From positions 1-47,451 of the forward strand of contig CANQZW010000009.1 of assembly GCA_947628435.1 (NCBI GenBank): a stretch of DNA of 47,451 bases, read 5' to 3'. This DNA comes from an uncultured Bacilli bacterium. Lineage in GTDB: Bacteria; Bacillota_I; Bacilli_A; RF39; UBA660. The translations under genes were made by a program, and so were the position numbers. The stretch's first letter is position 1, and every line of letters starts with the position of its first letter. Below the pieces are notes generated by a model, which did no database searches, was not told the origin of the DNA, and saw only the letters and a program-made list of their open reading frames with translations. Shown here piece after piece: positions 9,193 to 17,212 of the stretch.

Positions 9193-9321
9193 TACTTTTT
9201 AAGCTATATAATTTTTAGTAGGCATCTAAAAAATAATTACATACATTATAGCTTAAAATTCATTTAAATTACAATTATAGTAAAAATTTCATTAACTAAT
9301 TTCATTTTAAACTATTAAATC

Positions 9322-11427
9322 TTATTTACTTTTGCTTTTTCTATATTGTTCAACGTTTTCTGTATTTATTTCAAATCCATTCAGATGTATCGTATATGTT
9401 AATGGTTCTGGAATAATTAAACCTTCAGCACTTGTTAAACTTTTTAAATATAAATCTCCGCCTAAACTTTGTGGTAATACCAATCCTTCGGCACTATTTA
9501 GACTTCTTAAATCTAAATCAAAACCTAAACTTTGTGGTAATACCAATCCTTCGGCACTATTTAGACTTCTTAAATCTAAATCAAAACCTAAACTTTGTGG
9601 TAATACCAATCCTTCGGCACTAGTTAAGCTTCTTAAATCTAAAGAACCGCCTATATTTTGTGGTAATACTAATCCTTCGGCACTAGTTAAGCTTCTTAAA
9701 TCTAAAGAACCGCCTATATTTTGTGGTAATTTTAATCCTTTGGCACTAGTTAAGTGGCTTAAATATAAAGATTTTCCTATACTTTGTGGTAACACTAGCC
9801 CTTCGGCACTATTTAGACTTCTTAAACCTAAATCAAAACCTAAACTTTGTGGTAATACCAATCCTTCGGCACTAGTTAAGCTGCTTAAATCTAAAGAACC
9901 GCCTATATTTTGTGGTAATACTAATCCTTCGGCACTAGTTAAGCTTCTTAAATCTAAAGAACCGCCTATATTTTGTGGTAATTTTAATCCTTTGGCACTA
10001 GTTAAGTGGCTTAAATATAAAGAACCGCCTATATTTTGTGGTAATTTTAATCCTTCGGCACTAGTTAAACCGCTTAAATCTAAAGAACCGCCTATATTTT
10101 GTGGTAATTTTAATCCTTCGGCACTAGTTAAGTAGCTTAAAGATAAATTACCATCATAATAAATAGTATCTTCATTTATTTTTTCATCTTTATTTAATGA
10201 TGCTATTTGTCTTTCTTCACAATTAAAAATAATTGCCAAATCTTTTCTTTTATTATTTCTTTCATTTTTTATTTCTTTAATTCTTGGGTCTTTTCCATAT
10301 CCAAACCCATATATTTTATCATTTATCTCATATAAAAACGTTAATTCCTCTTTTGTTAATTCTTCTTTGTTTTTATGCTTTTTATATATTTTTGTTAACT
10401 TTTTCATGTCATTAACTTTTTTATAATATTCTTCTTTATCTGGGAAATCTTTAATCTTTTCTTCTACTACCTCTTCCATTTCAGATTCGATGTTTTGATT
10501 TTCTGCTACTCCTCTTATTTCACCTATTTTATTTCCTTCCATTCTTATCGCAATTCTTGGTACTTTATACTCATCTTTTTCATCTAAAGTGTAATATACA
10601 TAAAAGTCTCCATTGGATAATTGATTTTTTGCAGTATTTTCCCCTGCCGTACACCATCCTGTATTATATCCTTGTAATGAGTTTACCAAAGGCATATGAT
10701 TACTTCCCTTTTCATACTTTACCCATTTACCTATGTTTCTTTTTATTATATTTTTATTATTACTTAGTACCTTTGTTAATATATAAGTATATATTTTAGG
10801 AAATGAGCCTACACTTACCAATCCTTCTAAATCTTTATCATCTATTTCTTCTTTGTTCATTGCTTTTATTATCATGTCTATTGATTTAGATAATGCTTCT
10901 CTATTTAAATCACAAAATGGACTTACAGTATGTTCACTTCTTTTATAGAATACTTGTTTTTCTTTATCATATTTTCCTATTTTTAGCATTCCTTGAAAAG
11001 CCCAGTATTTTGCCCAAAACGGATATACCTTTGCATCGTCACTTAAAAAATAATCTAACCATCTATCCATACTTTTCTTTTGGTTTTCTATTACTTCTTT
11101 TTCTAGTTCTTTTTTCATTTCATCAGTTATTTCAACATGTCCAAATCCTCTTTCAAGAGCTAATTCTTTTTGTTTTTCATAATAACTTTGTGGTATGTTT
11201 TCTTTTTTTATAACATACTTTTCATAGTAACATTTTTTTAAATATTCTATATGTTTTGATTTTTCTTTTACTTTATTATGAGTATCCTCTAACTTTTCTA
11301 AATACCTTTTAATATTATTAAACTTATCATATTCATTTCCTTTTCCATGATGAAGCACCTGCTTATCTTTATATAAGTCTTTATATAATCTATCTATTAA
11401 TCTTATATAATCTTTTTGTTTATTCAT
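9322..11427 (-). CDS. Large protein with twelve 21-residue leucine-rich-like repeats
   Basis: I do not recognise the 701-aa protein as a whole. Residues 1-425 are a charged, Lys/Glu-rich region with a conserved-looking core: YNTGWCTAGENTAKNQLSNG, then DFYVYY, PRIAIRM and EIRGVAENQNIE. Residues 427-678 are twelve tandem repeats of 21 residues with consensus SLDLxSLTSAEGLxLPQNIGG, a leucine-rich-repeat-like pattern that probably stacks into a solenoid. The end is a short polar tail. There is no signal peptide or membrane segment, so it should be cytosolic. The start at 11427 follows AAGGATGG; an upstream ATG overlaps that site. A TGTTATAAT extended -10 precedes it. Similar GWCTA-type proteins may occur in phages or gut bacteria, but I cannot confirm that. 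Confidence 0.75.
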   Translation of the reverse strand: MNKQKDYIRLIDRLYKDLYKDKQVLHHGKGNEYDKFNNIKRYLEKLEDTHNKVKEKSKHIEYLKKCYYEKYVIKKENIPQSYYEKQKELALERGFGHVEITDEMKKELEKEVIENQKKSMDRWLDYFLSDDAKVYPFWAKYWAFQGMLKIGKYDKEKQVFYKRSEHTVSPFCDLNREALSKSIDMIIKAMNKEEIDDKDLEGLVSVGSFPKIYTYILTKVLSNNKNIIKRNIGKWVKYEKGSNHMPLVNSLQGYNTGWCTAGENTAKNQLSNGDFYVYYTLDEKDEYKVPRIAIRMEGNKIGEIRGVAENQNIESEMEEVVEEKIKDFPDKEEYYKKVNDMKKLTKIYKKHKNKEELTKEELTFLYEINDKIYGFGYGKDPRIKEIKNERNNKRKDLAIIFNCEERQIASLNKDEKINEDTIYYDGNLSLSYLTSAEGLKLPQNIGGSLDLSGLTSAEGLKLPQNIGGSLYLSHLTSAKGLKLPQNIGGSLDLRSLTSAEGLVLPQNIGGSLDLSSLTSAEGLVLPQSLGFDLGLRSLNSAEGLVLPQSIGKSLYLSHLTSAKGLKLPQNIGGSLDLRSLTSAEGLVLPQNIGGSLDLRSLTSAEGLVLPQSLGFDLDLRSLNSAEGLVLPQSLGFDLDLRSLNSAEGLVLPQSLGGDLYLKSLTSAEGLIIPEPLTYTIHLNGFEINTENVEQYRKSKSK
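9394..10149 (-). repeat. Twelve in-frame 63-bp tandem repeats
   Basis: Each unit encodes 21 residues. Units are close to identical at DNA level, including silent positions. Units 3-6 (9772-10023) and units 7-10 (9520-9771) match as a block of 252 bp: both begin with SLYLSHLTSAKG and run through the same order of variants, so a four-unit block was duplicated in tandem. Confidence 0.95.
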
Positions 11428-11449
11428 ATAACATACCATCCTTATTTAG

Positions 11450-11458
11450 ATTATAACA
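11450..11458 (-). promoter_or_regulatory. Extended -10 of the repeat protein gene
   Basis: TGTTATAAT on the minus strand, a perfect -10 with TGn extension, 22 bases before the start codon. The -35 is weak. Confidence 0.5.
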
Positions 11459-11510
11459 TTTTTTATTTATTATTGTAAATTAAAGATAAATCTCATTAAA
11501 ATAACAATAT

Positions 11511-11533
11511 AAAAAAGTGTCTTATTAAGACAC
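11511..11533 (-). terminator. Terminator of the nrdD-nrdG-dut operon
   Basis: GTGTCTT and AAGACAC form a 7-bp stem with a three-base loop; on the minus strand six T follow. It lies 90 bases past the dut stop codon. Confidence 0.75.
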
Positions 11534-11623
11534 CCTTTTTATTAAAAGTATAATTTTTTTCTAATCAAAATTATCTAAAAAATCATCTATTTCTTCTACA
11601 TACCTTTTAACAATTATTTATTT

Positions 11624-12085
11624 TTACTTTTTATCAGTGGAACCAAACCCTCCGGTACGAACACCACTTGCGTTATCATCATCTGATATTAAATATTTCA
11701 TAAATATTGCTTGTCCTATTGCCTCACCTTTTTTTATTGTTACAGCTTGTTCTTTTACGTTATAAAATGAGAACATAATCGCTCCATCATTATCAGGATT
11801 GCCATAATAATCAGCATCTATTATTCCAACGCTATTTGAAAGTATAAGACCCTTTTTTTTAGGATTTGAACTTCTATTACAAAGCATTAAGTATTCATCA
11901 TCTTTCATGTAAGCCTTTAATCCAGTTTTAACTAACGTTGGATTAATTCCTGGCTTAAATGGTTCAATTATAATGTCTTCTGCAGCTTCTATATCATATC
12001 CTGCAGAAAATTTCGTTTTTCTTATTGGTAAATTTATGTTTTTATCTTCAAAACCTTTTGCTATTTCAAAACCTCTTGTTTTCAT
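11624..12085 (-). CDS. dut: dUTP diphosphatase
   Basis: Splits dUTP into dUMP and diphosphate, keeping uracil out of DNA and feeding thymidylate synthesis. The five motifs of the trimeric dUTPase family are visible: AGYD (28-31), NRSS, GIIDADYYGNPDND, GEAIGQAIF and the C-terminal RTGGFGST. Motif 2 has NRSS where many enzymes have RSG. The length of 153 aa is normal. The ATG lies two bases after the nrdG stop and uses the site AGGTG located inside the end of nrdG, so the two are coupled. The operon thus joins deoxynucleotide production with clearing of dUTP. Confidence 0.9.
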   Translation of the reverse strand: MKTRGFEIAKGFEDKNINLPIRKTKFSAGYDIEAAEDIIIEPFKPGINPTLVKTGLKAYMKDDEYLMLCNRSSNPKKKGLILSNSVGIIDADYYGNPDNDGAIMFSFYNVKEQAVTIKKGEAIGQAIFMKYLISDDDNASGVRTGGFGSTDKK

Positions 12086-12086
12086 T

Positions 12087-12599
12087 TTATACACCTACTA
12101 TTTCTTTTTCATCTATTAATATAACTTTATTTTCTTTTAGTGATTTTTGAACATCAATTACTCTTTGATTAGATGAACCACACCATTTTAATCTAAAGTC
12201 ATGAAGTTCATCTTTATATTGTCCATCTACTAAAACATCAATGTATTTTAGTACTTCTTTATCTTTTAAATCTCTATCAAATAAAAATCCCGTCCAACAC
12301 CAAATAGTTTTGTTTGGAAATTTTTCTTTAAATGATTTAGCAAGTTTGGTAGTTGCTTCTATGTTTAAAGGATGCATTGGTTCTCCGCCTAAAATTGATA
12401 GCCCAACAACATAATCTTTTTCACATAATTCTAATACTTTACTAATTGTTTCATCAGTAAACTCTTTACCACCTTTAAAGTCATGGGTTTCAGGGTTAAA
12501 GCAATTTTTACAGTTAAATGTGCAGCCTTGCATAAAAACTGATACCCTAACCCCTGGGCCATTTGATATGTCCATTTTTCTTATTTTATTGTATCTCAT
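12087..12599 (-). CDS. nrdG: Anaerobic ribonucleotide reductase activating protein
   Basis: Radical SAM enzyme that puts the glycyl radical on NrdD. The iron-sulfur motif is C-x3-C-x2-C at Cys 26, 30 and 33 (CTFNCKNC), preceded by the family signature MDISNGPGVRVSVFMQG. The length of 170 aa is normal. Its start overlaps the end of nrdD: an ATG at 12608 overlaps the nrdD stop region, and the ATG at 12599 gives the usual N-terminus MRYNKIRKMD. Neither has a strong binding site, so translation is probably coupled to nrdD. Confidence 0.95.
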   Translation of the reverse strand: MRYNKIRKMDISNGPGVRVSVFMQGCTFNCKNCFNPETHDFKGGKEFTDETISKVLELCEKDYVVGLSILGGEPMHPLNIEATTKLAKSFKEKFPNKTIWCWTGFLFDRDLKDKEVLKYIDVLVDGQYKDELHDFRLKWCGSSNQRVIDVQKSLKENKVILIDEKEIVGV

Positions 12600-12601
12600 A
12601 A

Positions 12602-14764
12602 TTAGCATTCATCAGCATCTTTATTATCAATGTGAATTACTCTTTCTTTTATTTCTTGTGTTCTACCTTTGTTCCAGAAGTTAGTTCCAATGTAACCACA
12701 AGTTCTTCTTGCAACGTTTAATTTATCATGATTTCTATTACCACAGTTAGGACAATACCACTCTAAATTATCGTCTAAAAGAATTTCACCATCATAACCG
12801 CACTCTTGGCAATAATCTGATTTAGTATTTAATTCAGCATACATAATGTTATCATAAATGAATTTAATTACCTCCATTACGGCATCTAAATTATTGGTTA
12901 AGTTTGGAGTTTCAATATAACTTATTGCACCACCTGGAGAAAGTTCTTGGAATTCACTTTCAAGTTTTAATTTTGTAAATGCATCTATTTCTTCAAATAC
13001 TGGAACGTGATATGAATTAGTTATGTAATCCCTATCAGTAATACCTTTAATCTTACCAAAACGTTCTCTTAAGCACTTAGCAAATTTATAAGTAGTAGAT
13101 TCAATTGGAGTTCCATAAACACTATAATCAATGTTTTCTTCAGATTTCCATTTTTTACATGCTTCATTAAGCTTTCTCATTACTGATAGACCAAACTCTT
13201 TACCTTCACCATTATCGGTATGAGAGTGTCCCGTCATAAACTTAACACATTCATACAATCCAGCGTATCCAAGAGATATGGTTGAGTATCCATTATGAAG
13301 TAAATCATGAATAGACTCTCCCTTACCTAATCTTGCAAGAGCTCCATGTTGCCATAAGATAGGTGCAACATCGCTAGTTACCTTAGATAATCTTTTATGT
13401 CTTGCCTGTAAAGCCCTATGACATAATTCAAGTCTTTCATCCATTATCTTCCAGAATAAGTCCATGTCTTTATCAGAAGATAAAGCAGCATCTACTAAAT
13501 TAATGGTAACAACACCTTGGTTAAACCTACCATAATATTTAGGGTTTCCGTTTTCGTCAACGTAAGGAGTTAAAAATGATCTACATCCCATGCATGGGTA
13601 GCATTGTCCGTTACCATTTTTATCTATCTTAAGTTTTTTCATTATTTTTTCTGATATGTAATCAGGAACCATACGTTTAGCCGTGCATTTAGCAGCAAGC
13701 TCCGTCAAATAATAATATTTACTTTCTTTATGCACGTTATCTTCTTCAAGTACGTATAAAAGTTTAGGAAATGCAGGAGTTATGTAAACACCTTTTTCGT
13801 TTTTCATACCTTGCGTACGTTGTTTTAAAACCTCTTCTATAATCATTGCAAGCTCTTCTTTGTATTCTTCTGTTTCTCCTAAGTACATGCAAACAGATAA
13901 GAATGGAGCTTGTCCGTTAGTTGTTGTCATAGAATTAATTTGATATTGGAAGGTTTGAACTCCATCTGTAATTTCTTTTTTCAAATCTTCTTTAGCATAT
14001 TTTTCACAGTCAGCCTTACTAAATTTTCTATCTTTATATTTCTTTAAAAAGCGATTATAACTTTCTCTTACAAAAGGTGCTAAATGAGTAAGAGTTACCG
14101 TTGCACCACCGTACTGACTCGAATTAACCGCCGTAATAAGCTGAGTTGCAATCGTCATGGCAGTTAAGAATCTATGTGGTTTTTCAATCATAACCCCGTT
14201 AATGTTAGTTCCGTTTTGAAGCATGTCCTCAAGGTTTATTAAATCACAGTTATGAAGGGCGTTTTGGGCAAAATAATCCATGTCATGAAAATGAATTATT
14301 CCCTCATCATGTGCCTTTACTACGTCTTCTGGAAGTAAAAACCTTCTTGTTATATCAGTTGATGTAATACCTGCAATATAATCTCTTTGGGTAGTTACAA
14401 CCCTAGCGTTCTTATTTGAGTTTTCAGTGTTCCAGTAATCGTTTTCACCATCAATTAGCTCTTTTATTGAAAGGTCAGTAGTATTACTTTTTCTTACTAA
14501 CTCCCTTGTGTATCTATAAGTTATATATTTTTTAGCTAAAGCATATTTACCAATTGACATTAACTTTGTCTCTATGATATCTTGAATGTCTTCAACTAGC
14601 ATTCTTTTTTTACCTAAGCCCTCAATATATTTAATTATGTTTTTAATTTGTGTGCTTGATGCTCTTTCTTCTTCATCTACTTCTTGGTTAGCTTTCATTA
14701 TTGCGTTTTCAATTTTTTCTGGACAATAATCAACTATGTGTCCATCTCTTTTTATTATTTTCAT
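12602..14764 (-). CDS. nrdD: Anaerobic ribonucleoside-triphosphate reductase
   Basis: Class III reductase that makes deoxynucleotides under anaerobic conditions. In 720 aa: an ATP-cone regulatory domain (about 1-95, starting KIIKRDGHIVDY), the ten-stranded barrel with the active-site region CMGCRSFLTPY (about 388-398), a zinc site of four Cys (CQEC and CPNC, about 651-674), and the glycyl radical site RRTCGYIGTNFW (Gly near 689). All key parts are present. The glycyl radical is destroyed by oxygen, so growth is anaerobic at least when this is the only reductase; no aerobic reductase is in the window. The upstream region carries an extended -10 and a palindrome that could bind the divergently encoded regulator. 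Confidence 0.98.
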   Translation of the reverse strand: MKIIKRDGHIVDYCPEKIENAIMKANQEVDEEERASSTQIKNIIKYIEGLGKKRMLVEDIQDIIETKLMSIGKYALAKKYITYRYTRELVRKSNTTDLSIKELIDGENDYWNTENSNKNARVVTTQRDYIAGITSTDITRRFLLPEDVVKAHDEGIIHFHDMDYFAQNALHNCDLINLEDMLQNGTNINGVMIEKPHRFLTAMTIATQLITAVNSSQYGGATVTLTHLAPFVRESYNRFLKKYKDRKFSKADCEKYAKEDLKKEITDGVQTFQYQINSMTTTNGQAPFLSVCMYLGETEEYKEELAMIIEEVLKQRTQGMKNEKGVYITPAFPKLLYVLEEDNVHKESKYYYLTELAAKCTAKRMVPDYISEKIMKKLKIDKNGNGQCYPCMGCRSFLTPYVDENGNPKYYGRFNQGVVTINLVDAALSSDKDMDLFWKIMDERLELCHRALQARHKRLSKVTSDVAPILWQHGALARLGKGESIHDLLHNGYSTISLGYAGLYECVKFMTGHSHTDNGEGKEFGLSVMRKLNEACKKWKSEENIDYSVYGTPIESTTYKFAKCLRERFGKIKGITDRDYITNSYHVPVFEEIDAFTKLKLESEFQELSPGGAISYIETPNLTNNLDAVMEVIKFIYDNIMYAELNTKSDYCQECGYDGEILLDDNLEWYCPNCGNRNHDKLNVARRTCGYIGTNFWNKGRTQEIKERVIHIDNKDADEC

Positions 14765-14793
14765 GTTGTACTCCTTTCCTACTTTACAATTTT

Positions 14794-14802
14794 AATATAG
14801 CA
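14794..14802 (-). promoter_or_regulatory. Extended -10 element of nrdD
   Basis: TGCTATATT on the minus strand is a TGn-extended -10 with no good -35, as is common for activator-dependent promoters. The start of transcription would be near 14787. Confidence 0.55.
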
Positions 14803-14821
14803 CAATTAAAAAAAAGTTGTA

Positions 14822-14837
14822 TGTTGCATTTGCAACA
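14822..14837. promoter_or_regulatory. Perfect palindrome, candidate Crp/Fnr-family operator
   Basis: TGTTGCATTTGCAACA: two 7-base arms around TT. Its centre lies at about -42 of the predicted nrdD start, and its right arm contains the predicted -35 (TTGCAA) of the divergent regulator gene. Confidence 0.65.
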
Positions 14838-14858
14838 TTTCGAAAAAAATGATATTAT
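14830..14858 (+). promoter_or_regulatory. Promoter of the Crp/Fnr-family regulator gene
   Basis: TTGCAA, 17 bases, TATTAT. The -35 is inside the palindrome, which suggests autorepression. Confidence 0.5.
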
Positions 14859-14876
14859 TTTATCAAGAGGTGTAAA

Positions 14877-15506
14877 ATGAACAAATTATTCAATAAAATT
14901 AATGTAAAGGAGCAAACAAAATTACTAAAATTATTAGAAACTAATGTTTTTAATTTTAAAAAAGATACCATTATATTATCAACTATAAAAGAAAATATAA
15001 TAGGTGTAATCCTACAAGGATATGCCCAAATAATAAGAACTGATTATAATGGAAATAGGACAATAATTGAAGAATTGGAAGAAAATGATATTTTTGGTTC
15101 TTCGATATCTTCTTTATCAAGTAATGAATGCCAGATTATAACTAAAGAAGATACAAAAGTATTAATAATAGATTATGATAGAATAATTGAATTAGAAAAT
15201 AACTCTTTTCCCTATTATAATCAATTTATTAAAAACTTACTTGAAATAACAACTAATATAATTGATGAAAAAAACGAAAGAATACAAATACTAACTAAAA
15301 AAACAATCCGTGATAAATTACTTGAATATTTTAATATATATTCAAAAAAACACGGAACAAAAATAATATATTTACCATTTAGTTTTACCGATTTAGCAGA
15401 TTATTTAGCAGTAGACAGAAGTGCTATGTCAAGAGAACTTAAATATTTAAAAGAAGAAGGTTTTATTAATACAAAAGGAAGAATAATTACCCTACTTTAC
15501 AGATAA
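14877..15506 (+). CDS. Crp/Fnr family transcription regulator
   Basis: A 209-aa regulator with an N-terminal cyclic-nucleotide-binding-like beta barrel (about 1-120, with GVILQGYAQIIR and EELEENDIFGSS), a dimer helix (about 122-150), and a C-terminal winged helix (about 165-209) with recognition region DLADYLAVDRSAMSRELKYL. There is no Cys cluster as in Fnr (only one Cys, near residue 82), so direct iron-sulfur sensing is unlikely, and cAMP-binding residues are not evident. The effector is unknown. It is divergent from nrdD with a shared palindrome, so control of nrdDG and of itself is the natural inference. The ATG follows AGAGGTG. Confidence 0.9.
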   Translation: MNKLFNKINVKEQTKLLKLLETNVFNFKKDTIILSTIKENIIGVILQGYAQIIRTDYNGNRTIIEELEENDIFGSSISSLSSNECQIITKEDTKVLIIDYDRIIELENNSFPYYNQFIKNLLEITTNIIDEKNERIQILTKKTIRDKLLEYFNIYSKKHGTKIIYLPFSFTDLADYLAVDRSAMSRELKYLKEEGFINTKGRIITLLYR

Positions 15507-15587
15507 TTTTTTAAATTTAATTCTTATATGTTACAATAAAATTAAATTTTATCATAAAATTTTCAACTATCTTTAGGAAGTGGTTAT

Positions 15588-16481
15588 ATGAATTCAGTAC
15601 AAAAATTAATTAAAGAAATATGTGATAAAAAAAACATTAAGGTTAATTTTGTCTCTAAAAATTGGATAATGGTTTTACAAAAAGATAATAAAATCAGATA
15701 TTTAACTGGTTATAAATTCCCATTAAATAATCATGCTATTGGTCAAATATGTGATGATAAATATGCTTTGTATGATGTTTTAAAGTTGCTTAATTTACCA
15801 GTTGCCGAGCATCATATTTTATTTAATAATTATAATAAAGAAGAAGTATCTTTGTATGCTAAAAAATTTAATTATAATATGGTTGTTAAAAGCAATTTAG
15901 GAACATGTGGCAATAATATGTACCACACAACTACTTTAGAAGAATTATTCACCTATATTGATAAATTACTATCTAAAAATTATTCAATTAGTATCTCACC
16001 TTTTTATAATATTAAGAATGAATATCGCACAATTCTTCTTAATAAAAATGTTGAGTTGTTTTATGGTAAGCAAAAGCCTTGTGTTATAGGAAATGGAGTT
16101 AAAACAATATATGAGTTGTTATGTGAGTTTAATCCATATTATTTTAATAAATTATCAAACAAAGATAAATTATCTAAAGTCCTACCTAAAAATGAAAAAT
16201 ATGAATATAATTGGCAATTTAATTTGTCAAAAGGAGCAAAACCATTTTTTAGTTCCAATGAAAAATTAAACGTGAGCATTCAATCACTAGCCAAAAAAGT
16301 TGCTAACGCATTAGATTTAAATTTTGTTAGCGTTGATATTATTGAACTTTTTACGGGTGAAATATTAGTACTTGAGGCAAATAGCGGGGTTATGATAGAG
16401 AACTTTATAAAATTAATACCTGATGGTAAAAAAATTGCTAAAAATATTTATACCAAAGCAATAGATGAAATGTTTAAATAA
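15588..16481 (+). CDS. ATP-grasp domain protein
   Basis: A 297-aa enzyme of the ATP-grasp superfamily, which joins a carboxylate to an amine or thiol through an acyl phosphate. Visible parts: the ATP-binding region with VVKSNLGTCGNNMYHTT (about 101-117), EYRTILLNKNV as the second lysine/arginine strand region, and a C-terminal metal-binding segment FVSVDIIELFTGEILVLEANSG with the acidic and Asn ligands. It looks closest to the glutathione synthase/cyanophycin synthetase/RimK group, but the substrate cannot be told. It follows the regulator gene by 81 bases on the same strand with its own site AGGAAGTGG; no pathway genes are adjacent. Confidence 0.8.
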   Translation: MNSVQKLIKEICDKKNIKVNFVSKNWIMVLQKDNKIRYLTGYKFPLNNHAIGQICDDKYALYDVLKLLNLPVAEHHILFNNYNKEEVSLYAKKFNYNMVVKSNLGTCGNNMYHTTTLEELFTYIDKLLSKNYSISISPFYNIKNEYRTILLNKNVELFYGKQKPCVIGNGVKTIYELLCEFNPYYFNKLSNKDKLSKVLPKNEKYEYNWQFNLSKGAKPFFSSNEKLNVSIQSLAKKVANALDLNFVSVDIIELFTGEILVLEANSGVMIENFIKLIPDGKKIAKNIYTKAIDEMFK

Positions 16482-16491
16482 TTTATAAAAT

Positions 16492-16531
16492 AAAAAAAAG
16501 AAGAATCACCTTACTTTACGGGTGATTCTTT
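16492..16531 (-). terminator. Bidirectional hairpin between the ATP-grasp and DUF2798 genes
   Basis: AAGAATCACC pairs with GGTGATTCTT; on the minus strand a CTTTTTTTT tract follows. The 3' end of the DUF2798 gene, stop codon included, is part of the hairpin. Confidence 0.75.
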
Positions 16532-17032
16532 ATAAAATATACATTTAAATATTCTTCTTACGATTGGCTGTATAAAAAATATTTGTGTAAAAAACGCAAA
16601 CGGAAAATTAAGTACTACCGTTTGTAAAAAATTTGGTATAAAATTAATCATAAATGAGCTTAATTTCCATGTTACATCATTAAATACAAGAACTGGGAAT
16701 ACGCCTTTATAAAGAATGGTTGCTAAAAAACTCATCCATGGGCACATTATTCCAACCGTTGCACATATAATTGCTGATTCTACTATCATTGGGCTATTTT
16801 TCTTAGGATCTATTGCCTTAAAAGCCAGCTTAATAGCCAAAGGGCTTGCAATAAATACCTCCGATAAATAAGCTAAAACAAACTCAATTGGAATAAGCGT
16901 TAAAGCAAATTTAAAATTTACGTTAAGGATACCACCATTTTCAATTGATAGGCAATAAAATACAAAACACGGTACCGTTATAATAACAGTTAATAGTGCA
17001 AATATTAATCCTTGTTTTCTTGTTTTAATCAT
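16511..17032 (-). CDS. DUF2798 family membrane protein
   Basis: A 173-aa integral membrane protein with four hydrophobic segments (about 10-30, 42-60, 85-108, 135-160), arranged as two similar halves as in DUF2798 proteins. Short motifs such as SPLAIKLAFKAIDPKKN and the late FFIQPIVRRIF match my memory of that family. The function is not known; it is sometimes found in transport or stress contexts. The ATG follows GGAAAGGAG. Between it and thrS lie its own promoter and a leader of about 130 bases that can fold into a closed multi-helix structure, so it is probably regulated at RNA level. Confidence 0.75.
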   Translation of the reverse strand: MIKTRKQGLIFALLTVIITVPCFVFYCLSIENGGILNVNFKFALTLIPIEFVLAYLSEVFIASPLAIKLAFKAIDPKKNSPMIVESAIICATVGIMCPWMSFLATILYKGVFPVLVFNDVTWKLSSFMINFIPNFLQTVVLNFPFAFFTQIFFIQPIVRRIFKCIFYKESPVK

Positions 17033-17062
17033 CTATATTCTCCTTTCCATACTATTTTTTAC

Positions 17063-17156
17063 AACAAAAAAACGTAAAGTTTTATCATAAGTCTAATTAT
17101 AACGTTTCCGTAATCAGATTTACGAGTAAAAACTCTACGTGTGTCGTTTCTTTGTT
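17063..17156 (-). ncRNA. Candidate structured leader RNA of the DUF2798 gene
   Basis: On the minus strand AACAAAGAAACG (17145-17156) pairs over 12 bp, with one G-U, with CGTTTTTTTGTT (17063-17074). Enclosed are small stem-loops: GAGT/ACTC, CGTAA/TTACG, and TTAT/ATAA. The 3' arm contains seven T. It begins about nine bases after the predicted transcription start. It does not match any riboswitch class I know. Confidence 0.5.
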
Positions 17157-17171
17157 ATAAAATACTTTTAA

Positions 17172-17200
17172 AGTATACCAAAGAATAAAAATCAAATCAA
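17172..17200 (-). promoter_or_regulatory. Promoter of the DUF2798 leader
   Basis: On the minus strand TTGATT, 17 bases, TATACT, with TGG before the -10. It lies directly after the thrS stop codon, so the DUF2798 gene has its own transcript starting near 17165. Confidence 0.65.
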
Positions 17201-17212
17201 GATATTATTTTA

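Noticed and set aside
9332-10135. Long plus-strand open frame of repeats (LKSKEPPIFCGN type)
   Set aside because: It is the antisense of the 63-bp repeat array; a multiple of three keeps every frame open across repeats. No start site or other gene features.
9394-10149. Regular direct repeats that could suggest a CRISPR array
   Set aside because: Repeats are contiguous, lack unique spacers, are in frame and code for a 21-residue protein repeat.
11561-11618. Open acidic stretch ending YVEEIDDFLDNFD after dut
   Set aside because: No start codon or binding site in frame; a frameshift from dut would be needed, and the dUTPase already ends in its normal C-terminal motif.
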